62,072 nt of DNA. It comes from Mesorhizobium sp. Root552. GTDB lineage: Bacteria > Pseudomonadota > Alphaproteobacteria > Rhizobiales > Rhizobiaceae. The notes under the pieces were generated by a model. That model was not told the DNA's origin, ran no database searches, and saw only the letters and a list, made by a program, of their open reading frames with translations. The stretch spans positions 1 to 62,072 of the forward strand of contig NZ_LMFV01000013.1 in NCBI RefSeq assembly GCF_001427285.1, in the 5' to 3' direction. Below are positions 20,738 to 30,400 of this stretch, in pieces (the stretch's first letter is position 1; every line of letters begins with the position of its first letter). The translations under genes and the position numbers were made by a program.

Positions 20738-21377
20738 TATTTCGTTTCCTCCCGGCAGCCGCCAGCCTCAGCTCGCCGGGGAACGCCCGTGTCTGTCGGT
20801 CTGGTTGGGGGATGGTGCCGGATAATTGAATGGCCGTAGGCCGCCGCCGGAGCGCGATGGCGGTACCGCCCGCAGCCGAAATGGCGCGGTTTCCTGCGGA
20901 CCTTTCCATGATGGCGCTCGAAAGCATCGTCAGCCAGTGGACCTTTTGAACCAAAGCCCGGAAAAACCGGACCAGCTTGTTTGCTCCTAGTAAGAGCCGG
21001 CGTGGGCTGGGCCCAAACCGTTTTCTTCACGCAGACGCCGCCTCCGCCACGGGCGCGCACCTGCGAAATCCGTCGCGACCAGCCGCAAGCTTTTCATGTG
21101 GATGGAGCCGTCATTTACGTCTGAAAAGCAGCAACATGCTGCGGACAAGGACGGTTCCAAGATTGCGGTAGTCCAATGCCGCTTTTATGATTTGGCGAGT
21201 TAGAAGGCAACCCCGTTTTAAGATGCCGGCAAAAGGGGCGTGGCGGCGGGCAATCTGGATCGTGAAAAGGCTTGGTTAACCTTCTTTGAATACGAATTGT
21301 TAATCGCACGCATGCTTGGCCGGCGTTATCTCCAATCGGGCGCCACCCGTGCCGAATCAGGAACAGCAGGACCGCAT
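20738..21377. other. Divergent regulatory region between rne and amiC (640 bp)
   Basis: I see no convincing gene here. The rne ribosome site (GGGAGGAAAC on the minus strand) lies at the left end, and the amiC site (AGGA, 6 nt before the ATG) at the right. The length on the rne side would leave room for a long 5' leader, as used for autoregulation of rne in enterobacteria; that is inference. Two short ATG-initiated frames (near 20880 and 21098) lack ribosome sites. Confidence 0.5.
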
Positions 21378-22631
21378 ATGGGGCTGGTAGCGAACAATGG
21401 GAAGGAGGAGCGTAGCCGATGGCGCTTCCACCCTGTCGTTTTCGCCCTATTGGCGGCCTTTTTCGCGCTGCCTTGGCTCGGCGTCGCATCCGCCGCTGCG
21501 GCCGAACCCGTCAAGGCTATCGACTACAATATGGCGGGCGATGCCACGAAAATGCGCATCGTCATCAATTTCGACCATGAACCCGACCTCAGATGGTTCC
21601 TCCTGCGCGGTCCCAACCGGCTGGTCATCGACCTGCCGGCGACGAAAATGGCGATCGATGCGAAGGATCTGAAGGCGAGGGGCCTGGTCAGGGGCGTTCG
21701 CTACGGCGTGTTGCCCAACGGCTCGTCGCGCCTCGTGGTCACCGGCAAGGGCCCGTTTCTGGTCGAGCGGCTGGATGTTCTGAAGAATGAGGAAGGCGCG
21801 GGCTACCGCATTGTCGCCGATATTTCGGCGGCATCGGAGCGCGAGTTCGATGAAGCGCTTTCGGTCCAGGCCGAAACCACGGGTTCCACCGTGGCCGGCA
21901 ACAAGAGCGACAGGGTCAGCAAGTTTCCGCTGCGGCGCTTCACCATTGTCATCGATCCCGGCCACGGCGGCGTCGACGGCGGCGCCGAAGGGCTGAGCGG
22001 AACCGTCGAGAAGGAAGTCACGCTGGCCTTTGCCAAGGAACTCAAGGACAAGCTGTCTGAGTCCGGCAAGTACGACGTGTTCATGACCCGCGACGACGAC
22101 ACATTCCTGCGGCTCGATGATCGCGTCCGCATCGCCCGCCAGCACGAGGCCGACCTGTTCATTTCGATCCATGCCGACACGATCAGCCTCAAGGGCATCC
22201 GTGGCGCTACCGTCTATACCGTGTCCGACAAGGCCTCCGATGCGGAAGCCCAGGCTTTGGCCGACCGCGAAAACCTCTCCGACAGGCTGGCCGGCATCGA
22301 GGTCAAGTCGGATAGCCCGGAAGTCACGGACATCCTGATCGACCTCATCCGCCGGGAAACCCATTCCTTCTCGATGAGCTTTGCCAACACGCTGGTCGAC
22401 GAGTTGGGCACTTCCGTGGGGCTCATCAACAATCCGCACAGATTCGCCGGTTTCCGCGTGCTGAAGGCTCCGGACGTACCCTCCGTTCTGGTCGAACTCG
22501 GCTATCTCTCCAATCCCAAGGATGAAGCCCAGCTGATCGATCCTGATTGGCGCGGCAAAGCCGCTGAAAGCATCACCAATGCGGTGGCGGCTTTCGCTTC
22601 GGTCAAGGCCGCGAAAGACGGAACATTTTAG
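21378..22631 (+). CDS. amiC: N-acetylmuramoyl-L-alanine amidase (AmiC type, AMIN + Amidase_3)
   Basis: 417 residues from the ATG at 21378. A hydrophobic export signal (VVFALLAAFFALPWLGVASAAAA) is followed by an AMIN domain (about 45-150), which targets peptidoglycan at division sites. The Amidase_3 domain starts at TIVIDPGHGGVDGGAEG. Zinc ligands are the His of DPGHGG, the Glu of EKEVTLAF and the His of LFISIHADT; the catalytic Glu is in VLVELGYLSNP. It cuts the stem peptide off MurNAc for cell separation. An upstream frame to GTG 21240 would precede the signal sequence and is less likely. PBP1a follows 193 bp downstream. Confidence 0.93.
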   Translation: MGLVANNGKEERSRWRFHPVVFALLAAFFALPWLGVASAAAAEPVKAIDYNMAGDATKMRIVINFDHEPDLRWFLLRGPNRLVIDLPATKMAIDAKDLKARGLVRGVRYGVLPNGSSRLVVTGKGPFLVERLDVLKNEEGAGYRIVADISAASEREFDEALSVQAETTGSTVAGNKSDRVSKFPLRRFTIVIDPGHGGVDGGAEGLSGTVEKEVTLAFAKELKDKLSESGKYDVFMTRDDDTFLRLDDRVRIARQHEADLFISIHADTISLKGIRGATVYTVSDKASDAEAQALADRENLSDRLAGIEVKSDSPEVTDILIDLIRRETHSFSMSFANTLVDELGTSVGLINNPHRFAGFRVLKAPDVPSVLVELGYLSNPKDEAQLIDPDWRGKAAESITNAVAAFASVKAAKDGTF

Positions 22632-22824
22632 CTCGCCGTAGCGCGACTGCGGCGTTGCAAGCAGACAACACAAGGCGATATTGTTCTGATTTGAAGATCG
22701 GATTCGTTCGTCGCCGTATTTTGCCCACATCAAGGCGACAAATGTCCTCTCTCGTGCACTTGCCTGACCTTGAACACGATACGGTGTCGTTTAGGAAAGT
22801 GACGGATTCTCGACTGGAGCGGGC

Positions 22825-25269
22825 ATGATTCGGCTTATCGGCTATTTCTTTGGCATCGGCACGGCGCTTGCGCTGCTGGTGGCTGGCGCGGTGGCCGTCT
22901 ACGTCGGCAATCTTGCTGGTGAATTGCCCGACTACGAGGTGCTGGCCAAGTACGAGCCGCCGGTGACGACCCGTATCCATTCCTCCGACGGCTCGCTGAT
23001 GGCGGAATATGCGCATGAGCGCCGGCTTTATCTGCCCATCCAGGCAATTCCGGATAGGGTCAAGGCAGCTTTCCTGTCGGCCGAAGACAAGAATTTCTAC
23101 AATCATCCGGGTGTCGACATTCAGGGCATCGGGCGCGCCGCCCTACGCTATGTGACCGGTGGCCCGACCCAGGGCGGCTCCACCATCACGCAGCAGGTGG
23201 CGAAGAACTTCCTGCTCACCAACGAGCAGACCCTCGACCGTAAGATCAAGGAAGCGGTGCTGTCGTTCCGCATCGAGCAGGCCTATCCCAAGGACCGCAT
23301 TCTCGAGCTTTATCTGAACGAGATCTATTTCGGCCTTGGTGCTTACGGCATCGCTGGTGCGGCACTTACCTATTTCGACAAGTCGGTGAACGAGCTTACC
23401 GTGGCGGACGTCGCCTATCTCGCCGCGCTGCCCAAGGGCCCGTCCAACTACCATCCTTTCCGGCACACCCAGCGCGCGATCGAGCGGCGCAACTGGGTCA
23501 TCGACCAGATGGTCGACAATGGTTACGTCGCGCGTGAAGAAGGCGACAAGGCCAAGGCCGAGCCGCTCAACGTCAAACCCCGCCGCAACGGTACATACCT
23601 GTTTGCTGGCGAATACTTCACCGAGGAAGTGCGGCGCGAGATCATCGCCCGTTATGGCCAGAACGCGCTCTATGAGGGCGGTCTGTCCGTGCGCACGACG
23701 CTTGACCCGGAACTGCAGCTCGTCGCGCGCAAGGCCATGCAGAGCGGCCTGCTCAAGTACGACATGCTGCGCGGCTATCGCGGACCGGTTACTTCCATCG
23801 ACGTCTCGGGCGACTGGGGTGTTCCCCTTGGCGCCGTCAAGGGTCTCGACGACGTACCCGAATGGACGCTTGCGGTGGTGCTGGACAGTTCCGATGCGGG
23901 GCTGCGGATTGGCGTGCAGCCTGCCAAGCAGGCTTCCGGCGAACTGGTTGCCGAGCGCGTCGAAGGAACCGTCAGCAAGGACGACATGTCGTTTGCCATG
24001 CGCCACGTCGTCGAAGGCAAGACCGTCAAGGCCAAGTCTCCCGCCGATGTGTTGAGGCCGGGCGACGTCGTGTTCGTCCAGAAGCGGGACGATGCCGAGG
24101 GCGCCTACCAGTTGCGCCAGCCGCCGGAAGTCGAGGGCGGCATGATTGCTATGGACCCGCATACGGGTCGTGTCCTGGCGATGGTCGGCGGCTTCTCCTA
24201 TGCCGAGTCCGAGTTCAACCGCGCCACACAGGCGATGCGCCAGCCGGGGTCGTCGTTCAAACCGATCGTCTATGCGGCGGCGCTGGACAACGGCTACACG
24301 CCAGCCTCCGTCATCATGGACGGCCCGATCACCATCCAGAGCGGCAACACCACCTGGACGCCGAAGAACTATGACGGTCGCGCGGCCGGTCCCTCGACCC
24401 TGCGTTCCGGTATCGAACGGTCGCGTAACCTGATGACGGTGCGCCTCGCCAACGACATGGGCATGAAGCTGGTCGCCGAGTATGCCGAGCGCTTTGGCGT
24501 CTACGACCATCTCGCGCCCTATCTGCCGATGGCGCTGGGTTCGGGCGAAACCACCGTCATGCGTATGGTTTCCGCCTATGCGATCATGGCCAACGGCGGC
24601 CGCTCCATAAAGCCCTCGCTGATCGACCGTATCCAGGACCGCTACGGCAAGACCGTGTTCAAGCATGACGAGCGCGGCTGCGAAGGCTGCAACGCGGCTG
24701 AATGGCAGGACCAGCCGGAACCTGAACTGGTCGACAACTCCGAACAGGTCCTCGACCCGATGACGGCCTACCAGATCACCTCTATGATGGAAGGCGTGGT
24801 GCTGCGTGGCACCGCAACCACGGTCGCCGAGCTTGGCCGCCACATCGCCGGCAAGACCGGCACCACAAACGACGAGAAGGACGCCTGGTTCATCGGCTAC
24901 ACGCCGAACCTCGTCGTCGGCCTCTATATGGGCTTCGACAAGCCGAAGGGGCTTGGCCGCGGCACCACCGGCGGTGGTCTCGCCGCGCCGATCTTCAAGG
25001 ACTTCATGCGCGTGGCGCTCGACGGCACGCCGAATGTCGACTTCAAGGTGCCTGAAGGCATGAGCCTCGTCGCCATCGACCGCAAGACCGGCATGCAGGC
25101 CGTCGATGGGCAGCCTGGCACCATCATCGAAGCCTTCAAGCCCGGCACCGGCCCGGCTGATTCCTACTGGATCATCGGCATGGGCGAAGATGGCTCGAAC
25201 GGCTCGGGCGAAGCGCTTTCGCCGCAAGCCAATCAGGCGATCCAATCGGGCGGCGGCGGTCTCTACTAA
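22825..25269 (+). CDS. mrcA: Penicillin-binding protein 1A, bifunctional transglycosylase/transpeptidase
   Basis: 814 residues. There is an N-terminal membrane anchor (about 6-30), a glycosyltransferase GT51 domain with the catalytic Glu in FLSAEDKNFYNHPG and the GGSTITQQVAKNF motif, then an OB-like insertion (about 290-430). The transpeptidase domain has S-x-x-K in QPGSSFKPIVY, SRN (ERSRNLMTV) as the S-x-N box, and KTG in IAGKTGTTNDEKDAWF. It polymerises and crosslinks peptidoglycan. In Agrobacterium the PBP1a in this gene context drives polar growth (established for that species), so a role in pole elongation here is a reasonable inference. Confidence 0.96.
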   Translation: MIRLIGYFFGIGTALALLVAGAVAVYVGNLAGELPDYEVLAKYEPPVTTRIHSSDGSLMAEYAHERRLYLPIQAIPDRVKAAFLSAEDKNFYNHPGVDIQGIGRAALRYVTGGPTQGGSTITQQVAKNFLLTNEQTLDRKIKEAVLSFRIEQAYPKDRILELYLNEIYFGLGAYGIAGAALTYFDKSVNELTVADVAYLAALPKGPSNYHPFRHTQRAIERRNWVIDQMVDNGYVAREEGDKAKAEPLNVKPRRNGTYLFAGEYFTEEVRREIIARYGQNALYEGGLSVRTTLDPELQLVARKAMQSGLLKYDMLRGYRGPVTSIDVSGDWGVPLGAVKGLDDVPEWTLAVVLDSSDAGLRIGVQPAKQASGELVAERVEGTVSKDDMSFAMRHVVEGKTVKAKSPADVLRPGDVVFVQKRDDAEGAYQLRQPPEVEGGMIAMDPHTGRVLAMVGGFSYAESEFNRATQAMRQPGSSFKPIVYAAALDNGYTPASVIMDGPITIQSGNTTWTPKNYDGRAAGPSTLRSGIERSRNLMTVRLANDMGMKLVAEYAERFGVYDHLAPYLPMALGSGETTVMRMVSAYAIMANGGRSIKPSLIDRIQDRYGKTVFKHDERGCEGCNAAEWQDQPEPELVDNSEQVLDPMTAYQITSMMEGVVLRGTATTVAELGRHIAGKTGTTNDEKDAWFIGYTPNLVVGLYMGFDKPKGLGRGTTGGGLAAPIFKDFMRVALDGTPNVDFKVPEGMSLVAIDRKTGMQAVDGQPGTIIEAFKPGTGPADSYWIIGMGEDGSNGSGEALSPQANQAIQSGGGGLY

Positions 25270-25296
25270 GGCTGCGCCGCTTCGGGCGGCGGCCTT
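25268..25296 (+). terminator. Hairpin at the end of mrcA
   Basis: aaggc + cgccgc pairs with gcggcg + gcctt around the loop ttcgg, with a 2-nt bulge, overlapping the mrcA stop. The stem is strong but there is no T-tract, so termination efficiency is uncertain. Confidence 0.5.
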
Positions 25297-25390
25297 GCCT
25301 CCAGCCATTTCGCTTTACAGGTGGCGCGGGCGTGCCTATGTATCGCGCCATCAAATCAACCCATCGATAAACAGGTAAAGCGGCCTCTTC

Positions 25391-26522
25391 ATGCGCGCGG
25401 AAACGCAGAACACGATCGACGAAATCAGGCAGGCGATAACCCTGCTGAGGAGGCATCTTTGACTGGGATCAGGCCCTGAAACGGCTTGAATACCTCAATG
25501 TTCTTGCCGAAGATTCCAGCCTCTGGAACGACCCCATCGAAGCGCAGAAGCTGATGCGTGAGCGCCAGTCCCTCGAAGAGGGAATCGGCGCGGTCAAAGG
25601 TTTGACGCAGGCTCTGGCAGACAATATCGGCCTCATCGAACTCGGTGAGGAAGAAGGTGACGAAAGCGTCGTTGCCGAGGCAGAAGACGCACTGCGCGCC
25701 ATGCGCGGCGAGGTGAAGGCCAGGCAGGTCGAGACGTTGCTTTCCGGCGAAGCCGACGGCAACGACACCTATCTCGAAATCCACGCCGGCGCAGGTGGCA
25801 CGGAGAGCCAGGACTGGGCTTCGATGCTGCTGCGCATGTATACCCGCTGGGCAGAACGCCGCCGTTTCAAGGTCGAGGTGCTGGAAGTCCATGACGGCGA
25901 AGAAGCGGGCATCAAGTCTGCTACCATCCTGATCAAGGGCCACAACGCCTATGGTTGGCTCAAGACCGAGTCCGGCGTGCATCGCCTCGTGCGCATCTCG
26001 CCATATGACAGCAATGCGCGCCGCCACACCTCGTTTGCCAGCGCCTGGGTCTATCCGGTCATCGACGATTCGATCCAGATCGACGTCTCGGAGTCCGACG
26101 TGCGCATCGACACCTACCGTTCCTCTGGTTCGGGCGGACAGCACGTCAACACCACCGATTCCGCCGTCCGCATCACCCATCTGGCGACCGGCATCGCTGT
26201 TGCCTGCCAGGCAGAGCGCTCGCAGCACAAGAACCGCGCCAAGGCATGGGAAATGCTGCGTTCGCGGCTCTATGAGGAGGAGTTGAAGAAGCGCGAGGCA
26301 GCCGCCAACGCCACCGAGGCTTCCAAGAGCGACATCGGCTGGGGTCACCAGATCCGTTCCTATGTCCTGCAGCCATATCAGTTGGTGAAGGACCTGCGCA
26401 CCGGCGTCGAAAACACCAGCCCTTCGAGCGTGCTCGACGGCGATCTCGACGAGTTCATGGAGGCCTCGCTCTCGCAGCGCATCGAAGGCGGTGCCGGAGA
26501 AGCGGTCGCGGACCTCGACTAG
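25391..26522 (+). CDS. prfB: Peptide chain release factor 2, expressed by programmed +1 frameshift
   Basis: 376 residues joined from two frames. Codons 1-23 run from the ATG at 25391 to CTT, followed by in-frame TGA at 25460-25462. A +1 shift at CTT-T continues at GAC (25461) to 26522. RF2 releases peptides at UGA and UAA; when it is scarce the ribosome pauses at UGA and shifts, giving autoregulation. The catalytic GGQ is at about 248-250 ([15 protein letters not shown]). The codon-recognition tripeptide reads SPY (203-205) where E. coli has SPF. The gene sits between mrcA and an OmpA-like lipoprotein gene. Confidence 0.96.
25448..25463 (+). promoter_or_regulatory. prfB programmed +1 frameshift site
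   Basis: An internal Shine-Dalgarno AGGAGG (25448-25453) lies 3 nt before the slippery CTT-TGA-C (25457-25463). This is the same arrangement as in E. coli prfB (SD, 3 nt, CTT TGA C). Confidence 0.93.
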
Positions 26523-26653
26523 CCGCTTCGGCTGCCCATAGTTGCCGGAACGGCTTTTCCCGTTCCGCATTTTGCCGCATTGTGTGCTACAACTCGGCCG
26601 GGAAGGGTGATACGGCGCGCTTTGCGCGCCGCAGTTTTACGAGGGACAAGCTT

Positions 26654-27304
26654 ATGAAGATGAAGACTGTTATCGCCGTGATGATGGCCGGCGTGTTCGC
26701 TACCGCGTGCACCACCGATCCTTACACCGGTCAGCAGAAGGTTTCCAACACGGCGGCAGGCGCCGGCATCGGCGCTCTTGCGGGTGCTGCGCTTGGCACG
26801 TTGGCCGGTGGCAACGACCGGCGCAACGCCCTGATCGGCGCGGGCGTCGGCGCTCTCGCGGGCGGCCTCGTCGGAGCCAAGATGGACCAGAACGAAGCCG
26901 AGTTGCGCGCGCAGCTGCAGGGCACCGGCGTCAGCGTCACCCGCGTCGGCGATCAGATCATGCTCAACATGCCGTCCGACATCACCTTCAACGTCGATCA
27001 GGATGCCGTGAAGCCCGGCTTCTATCCGGTCCTGAACTCGGTCGCGCTGGTGCTGCGCAAGTACAACCAGACGCTTGTCGACGTGTATGGCCACACCGAC
27101 TCCACCGGCAGCGACCAGCACAATTTCGACCTGTCGCAACGCCGCGCGCTGGCAGTGGCCAATTATCTGGCCGGGCAGGGCGTCGATCAGCGCCGCTTCG
27201 CCGTCACCGGCTTCGGCGAGACCCGTCCTGTCGCCTCGAATGGCACGGATGCGGGCCGCGCGCAGAACCGCCGCGTTGAAATCCAGTTGTCGCCGCTCAC
27301 CTGA
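26654..27304 (+). CDS. OmpA-family lipoprotein with glycine-zipper region (YiaD-like)
   Basis: 216 residues from the ATG at 26654 (GAGGGA upstream). A short signal ends in a lipobox-like FATAC with Cys19. A Gly/Ala-rich glycine-zipper segment (about 33-75: GAGIGALAGAALG and GAGVGALAGGLVGA) is followed by an OmpA C-terminal domain (about 105-216) with VDVYGHTDSTGSDQHN and LSQRRALAVANYL, the peptidoglycan-binding core. It likely anchors the outer membrane to peptidoglycan. The upstream frame from 26582 lacks an export signal, so the later start is right. A strong terminator follows, shared with the convergent ring-type gene. Confidence 0.9.
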   Translation: MKMKTVIAVMMAGVFATACTTDPYTGQQKVSNTAAGAGIGALAGAALGTLAGGNDRRNALIGAGVGALAGGLVGAKMDQNEAELRAQLQGTGVSVTRVGDQIMLNMPSDITFNVDQDAVKPGFYPVLNSVALVLRKYNQTLVDVYGHTDSTGSDQHNFDLSQRRALAVANYLAGQGVDQRRFAVTGFGETRPVASNGTDAGRAQNRRVEIQLSPLT

Positions 27305-27349
27305 TAGCGGTTCCGAAGCGGCCATCCGCTGCTTCGAGCGTTCAGACCA

Positions 27350-27386
27350 AAACGAAAAGGGCGGGAATTTCCCGCCCTTTTCGTTT
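27350..27386. terminator. Strong bidirectional terminator
   Basis: A 17-bp stem, aaacgaaaagggcggga pairing with tcccgcccttttcgttt around a 3-nt loop, lies between two convergent genes. The A/T flanks of the stem suit termination in both directions. Confidence 0.88.
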
Positions 27387-27406
27387 GTCCTCGTGCAGAG
27401 CCGCGG

Positions 27407-30400
27407 TTACCGCAGCCGGCCGCTCGCATGCGCCAGCATGGTGTAGACCTTGCCGGTATCCGATGTGAGGTAGGTCTGCGTCATGATGTTGTCGCGGTCG
27501 TTGCGGGCAACATCCTTCAACAGCTTCTCGAAGTCGTCGCAGTAGCGGTCGACGGCAGCCCGGAACTCGGCTTCCGCCTGATACTTGCGGCGGATTTCAT
27601 CGAAGGTCTGCTGCCCCTTCAGGGTGTAGAGCCGGCGCGTGAAGACATCGCGTTCGCCACGGCGGTAGCGGTTCCACAGCTCGATCGAGGCTTCGTGATC
27701 GATCGCGCGGGCAATATCGACCGACAGCGAGTTCAGCGATTCAACCACGTGCAGCGGAGAACGCTGTGCCGGAGCCGCGCGCTGGGCCTCGGCCGCAGCC
27801 GGCTTTTGAGCACCTTCTTCGCGTGATGCACCGGTCAACAGGTCGCGAACCCAACCGTTTGGCTGCGTGCGAGCGCCCGACTCCTTCTGGCGCGCGGTCG
27901 TATCGGCCTTTTCCGCTGTTTCGAGCGAACCACGCAGGGCAACATTGCCCAAGGGGCGTTGCTGTGCAGGCTCGGGCTGGGCCTGCCGGCGCGGCTGCGG
28001 CTCAGGTGCTTTCGGTGCCTGTGGCGCCGGTCGTGAGCCGCGAGGTTCGGACACGTCCACCGCACGGCCTGATTTCGCAACGATATCGGAAAGCTCCTTC
28101 AAGGCGTTGATCTGCTCGGAAACGGCGCGGCGGATCGCCGTGGTCGATTCCTTGGCTTCCTGCGGCATTTCCACGACGCCACGCTTCAGCTCGGCGCGGG
28201 TAAGATCAAGCTCGTTCTTGATGGAGCCTGCGGTGCGCCGCATCTCGTCGGTCGCGTCGGCGAAGCGCTTGGTTGCCGATTCGATGGCCTCGCCGATCGC
28301 CGAACGGATCTTGTCGGCGGATTCCATCGTCCTGCCTTCTGCGCCCTCCAGCGTCCGCGACACAAGCGTTTCGAACGACTGCATGACCTTTTCGAGGTCT
28401 TCCGACTTCTTGACCAGGCCAACGGCCAGGTCGTCGAGCGAAGTCTGCCGCTCCAGCGTGTGCTCGAGGTTGCTTTGCGCAGCGCTCAGCAGTTCCGATG
28501 CACTTGCCAGCAGGCGGCTGTGTTCGTCGAACTTGGTGGCGATGGAGGCCACTTCGCGCAGCGTGGCCGACGACAGTTCGGTCAGGCGGGCCGTGTTGGA
28601 ATCGACCAATCGGGCCGAGCTGGCAAAAGTCTGTGCAGCCTTTTCCGTCGTGACGGCAAAGCTTTGCGTGCTGTTGGTCAAGCGTTCGTCGATCTGGCCA
28701 AGGTTGCCCGTAGCCTGCTCGACCAATGCGTTCAGCTGTGCGCTGGATGCCGTCATGCGACCGATAAGGTCGGTGACGCTGTCGGCCAGCGTCGAGCGGG
28801 CGCTGTCCACCGCCGACAATGTTTCGGCGGTGCGGCTGGCCAGTGCGTCGGCAAGGGCCGCGTTTTCGACGCGCAGCTTCTCCGAGGTGCGCTCGGCGGC
28901 TTCTTCCATGCTCTTTTGCAGTTCGGAGCCACCTTCGGCGAAACGTTCGACCAGGGGCCGCGCCGTCTCATCCAGTATCTTGGTGATCTCCGCCGAACGC
29001 GCGGCAAGCATCTCGTTAAGCTCGCGCGTGTTGGCGCCGATGGTCCTTGCCGCCTCGTTGGTGCTCTGGCCGATGTGCTGGCCGACCGCCGTAAAGGTCT
29101 CTGCGATGACATTGGCGCGCGAGACGAGCTGTCCCTCGGCCTGTGCGATATGCTCGCCAAGCTTTTGGCCCATCGTTTCGGCCGAATTCGCAAAGCGGCT
29201 TTCGGCGTCGGCAATCTGCTCGCCGATCCGGTTGGCAACGGAAGACGCGCTCGCGGTCAGGCGTTCGTCGGCGCCCGAAAGCACTTCCTCGATGCCGCGC
29301 GCGTGGGCCGCCAGTTCCTGGCCGGTCTGCGCCACCCGTTCGGCAACTTGCCGTTCGGTATTGGCAAAGGCCCCCACGATGCTGTCGGCATGCTGGCTGA
29401 TGGCCGAAGCGGTATCGGAAATGCGCGACACCATGCGGTTGTCAGCATCTTCGAGCACGCGGCTGATCTCGGCTGCGCGGCTGGTCAAAGCCTCTGAACC
29501 CTCGGCAATGCGGGTCATGAGCTGCTGGTCGGCCGTGTCGAAGATGCGGCCAAGGTCTGCGGCGCGTGCCGCCAGCGCTTCGGCGGATTCGCTGATGCGG
29601 GTTCCCAGCCTGTCGTCGGCATCCTCGAAGTTGCGCAGGATGTCGCCGGCGCGGGCCGCAAGCGACTGCGCCGTCTCGATGGCGCGCTGGGCGAGACGCT
29701 GGTCGGCATCCTCGAAGCTGTCGACAATCTTGCCGGCGCGGGAGGCCAATTGCTCGGCGGTCTCTTCGGCACGCGCAAGCAGCATGTCGGAGGTGTCCTG
29801 CGCGCGCGCTGCCAGGCGTCCATCGGCCTCTTCAAAGGCGCGCGCCATGTCCTCGGCCCGTGCGAGCAGGGCGGCAGATGTCTGTTCTGCGCGCTCCACC
29901 ATCCTGCGGTCGGCGTCGGAGAGGCTGGTGCTGGCCTGTTCGTGCAGCGCTGCCGTAACTTCCAGCACCTTGTCGCGCAGCGAGGAGGCAACGACGACCG
30001 CGCTCTTTTCGAGAGCGCCCCTGATGCCGTCCACACCGGCGGAAAGCGCGCGTTCCATCGTTCCGGCGCGTTCTTCGATAACGCCGGTCTGCCGGTTGAA
30101 GGCTTCCTCGATCTTCTCGATGTCGCCGGCAATGCCGTCGGAGATACGTGTGCTGCTGGCGGCGATCCGGTCTATGTGATCCGAAACGGCCTCGTCGATG
30201 TCGCGGCGGGCGTCGGCAAGCTTCGCCACCTGGCCGGCAACGGCATCGTCGATCTCGCCACGGCTCTCGGTCAGCTTGCCGAGATCGGCTTCCAGTGCCT
30301 GCGATAGCACGCCGCGATCCCGGGTCAGCCGCTCCATGTGTTCATGGATGAGCTGGTTGACGCTGGCGAGGTCGTTTTCCAACGCACGCGACAGTTCCGC

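Noticed and set aside
21098..21205. A 35-codon ATG frame in the rne-amiC gap
   Set aside because: No ribosome binding site, no domain or signal.
27867..30179. A 770-codon open frame antisense to the giant coiled-coil gene
   Set aside because: Low-complexity Ser/Ala/Arg translation produced by the repeat codons of the real gene; no ribosome site and no domain.
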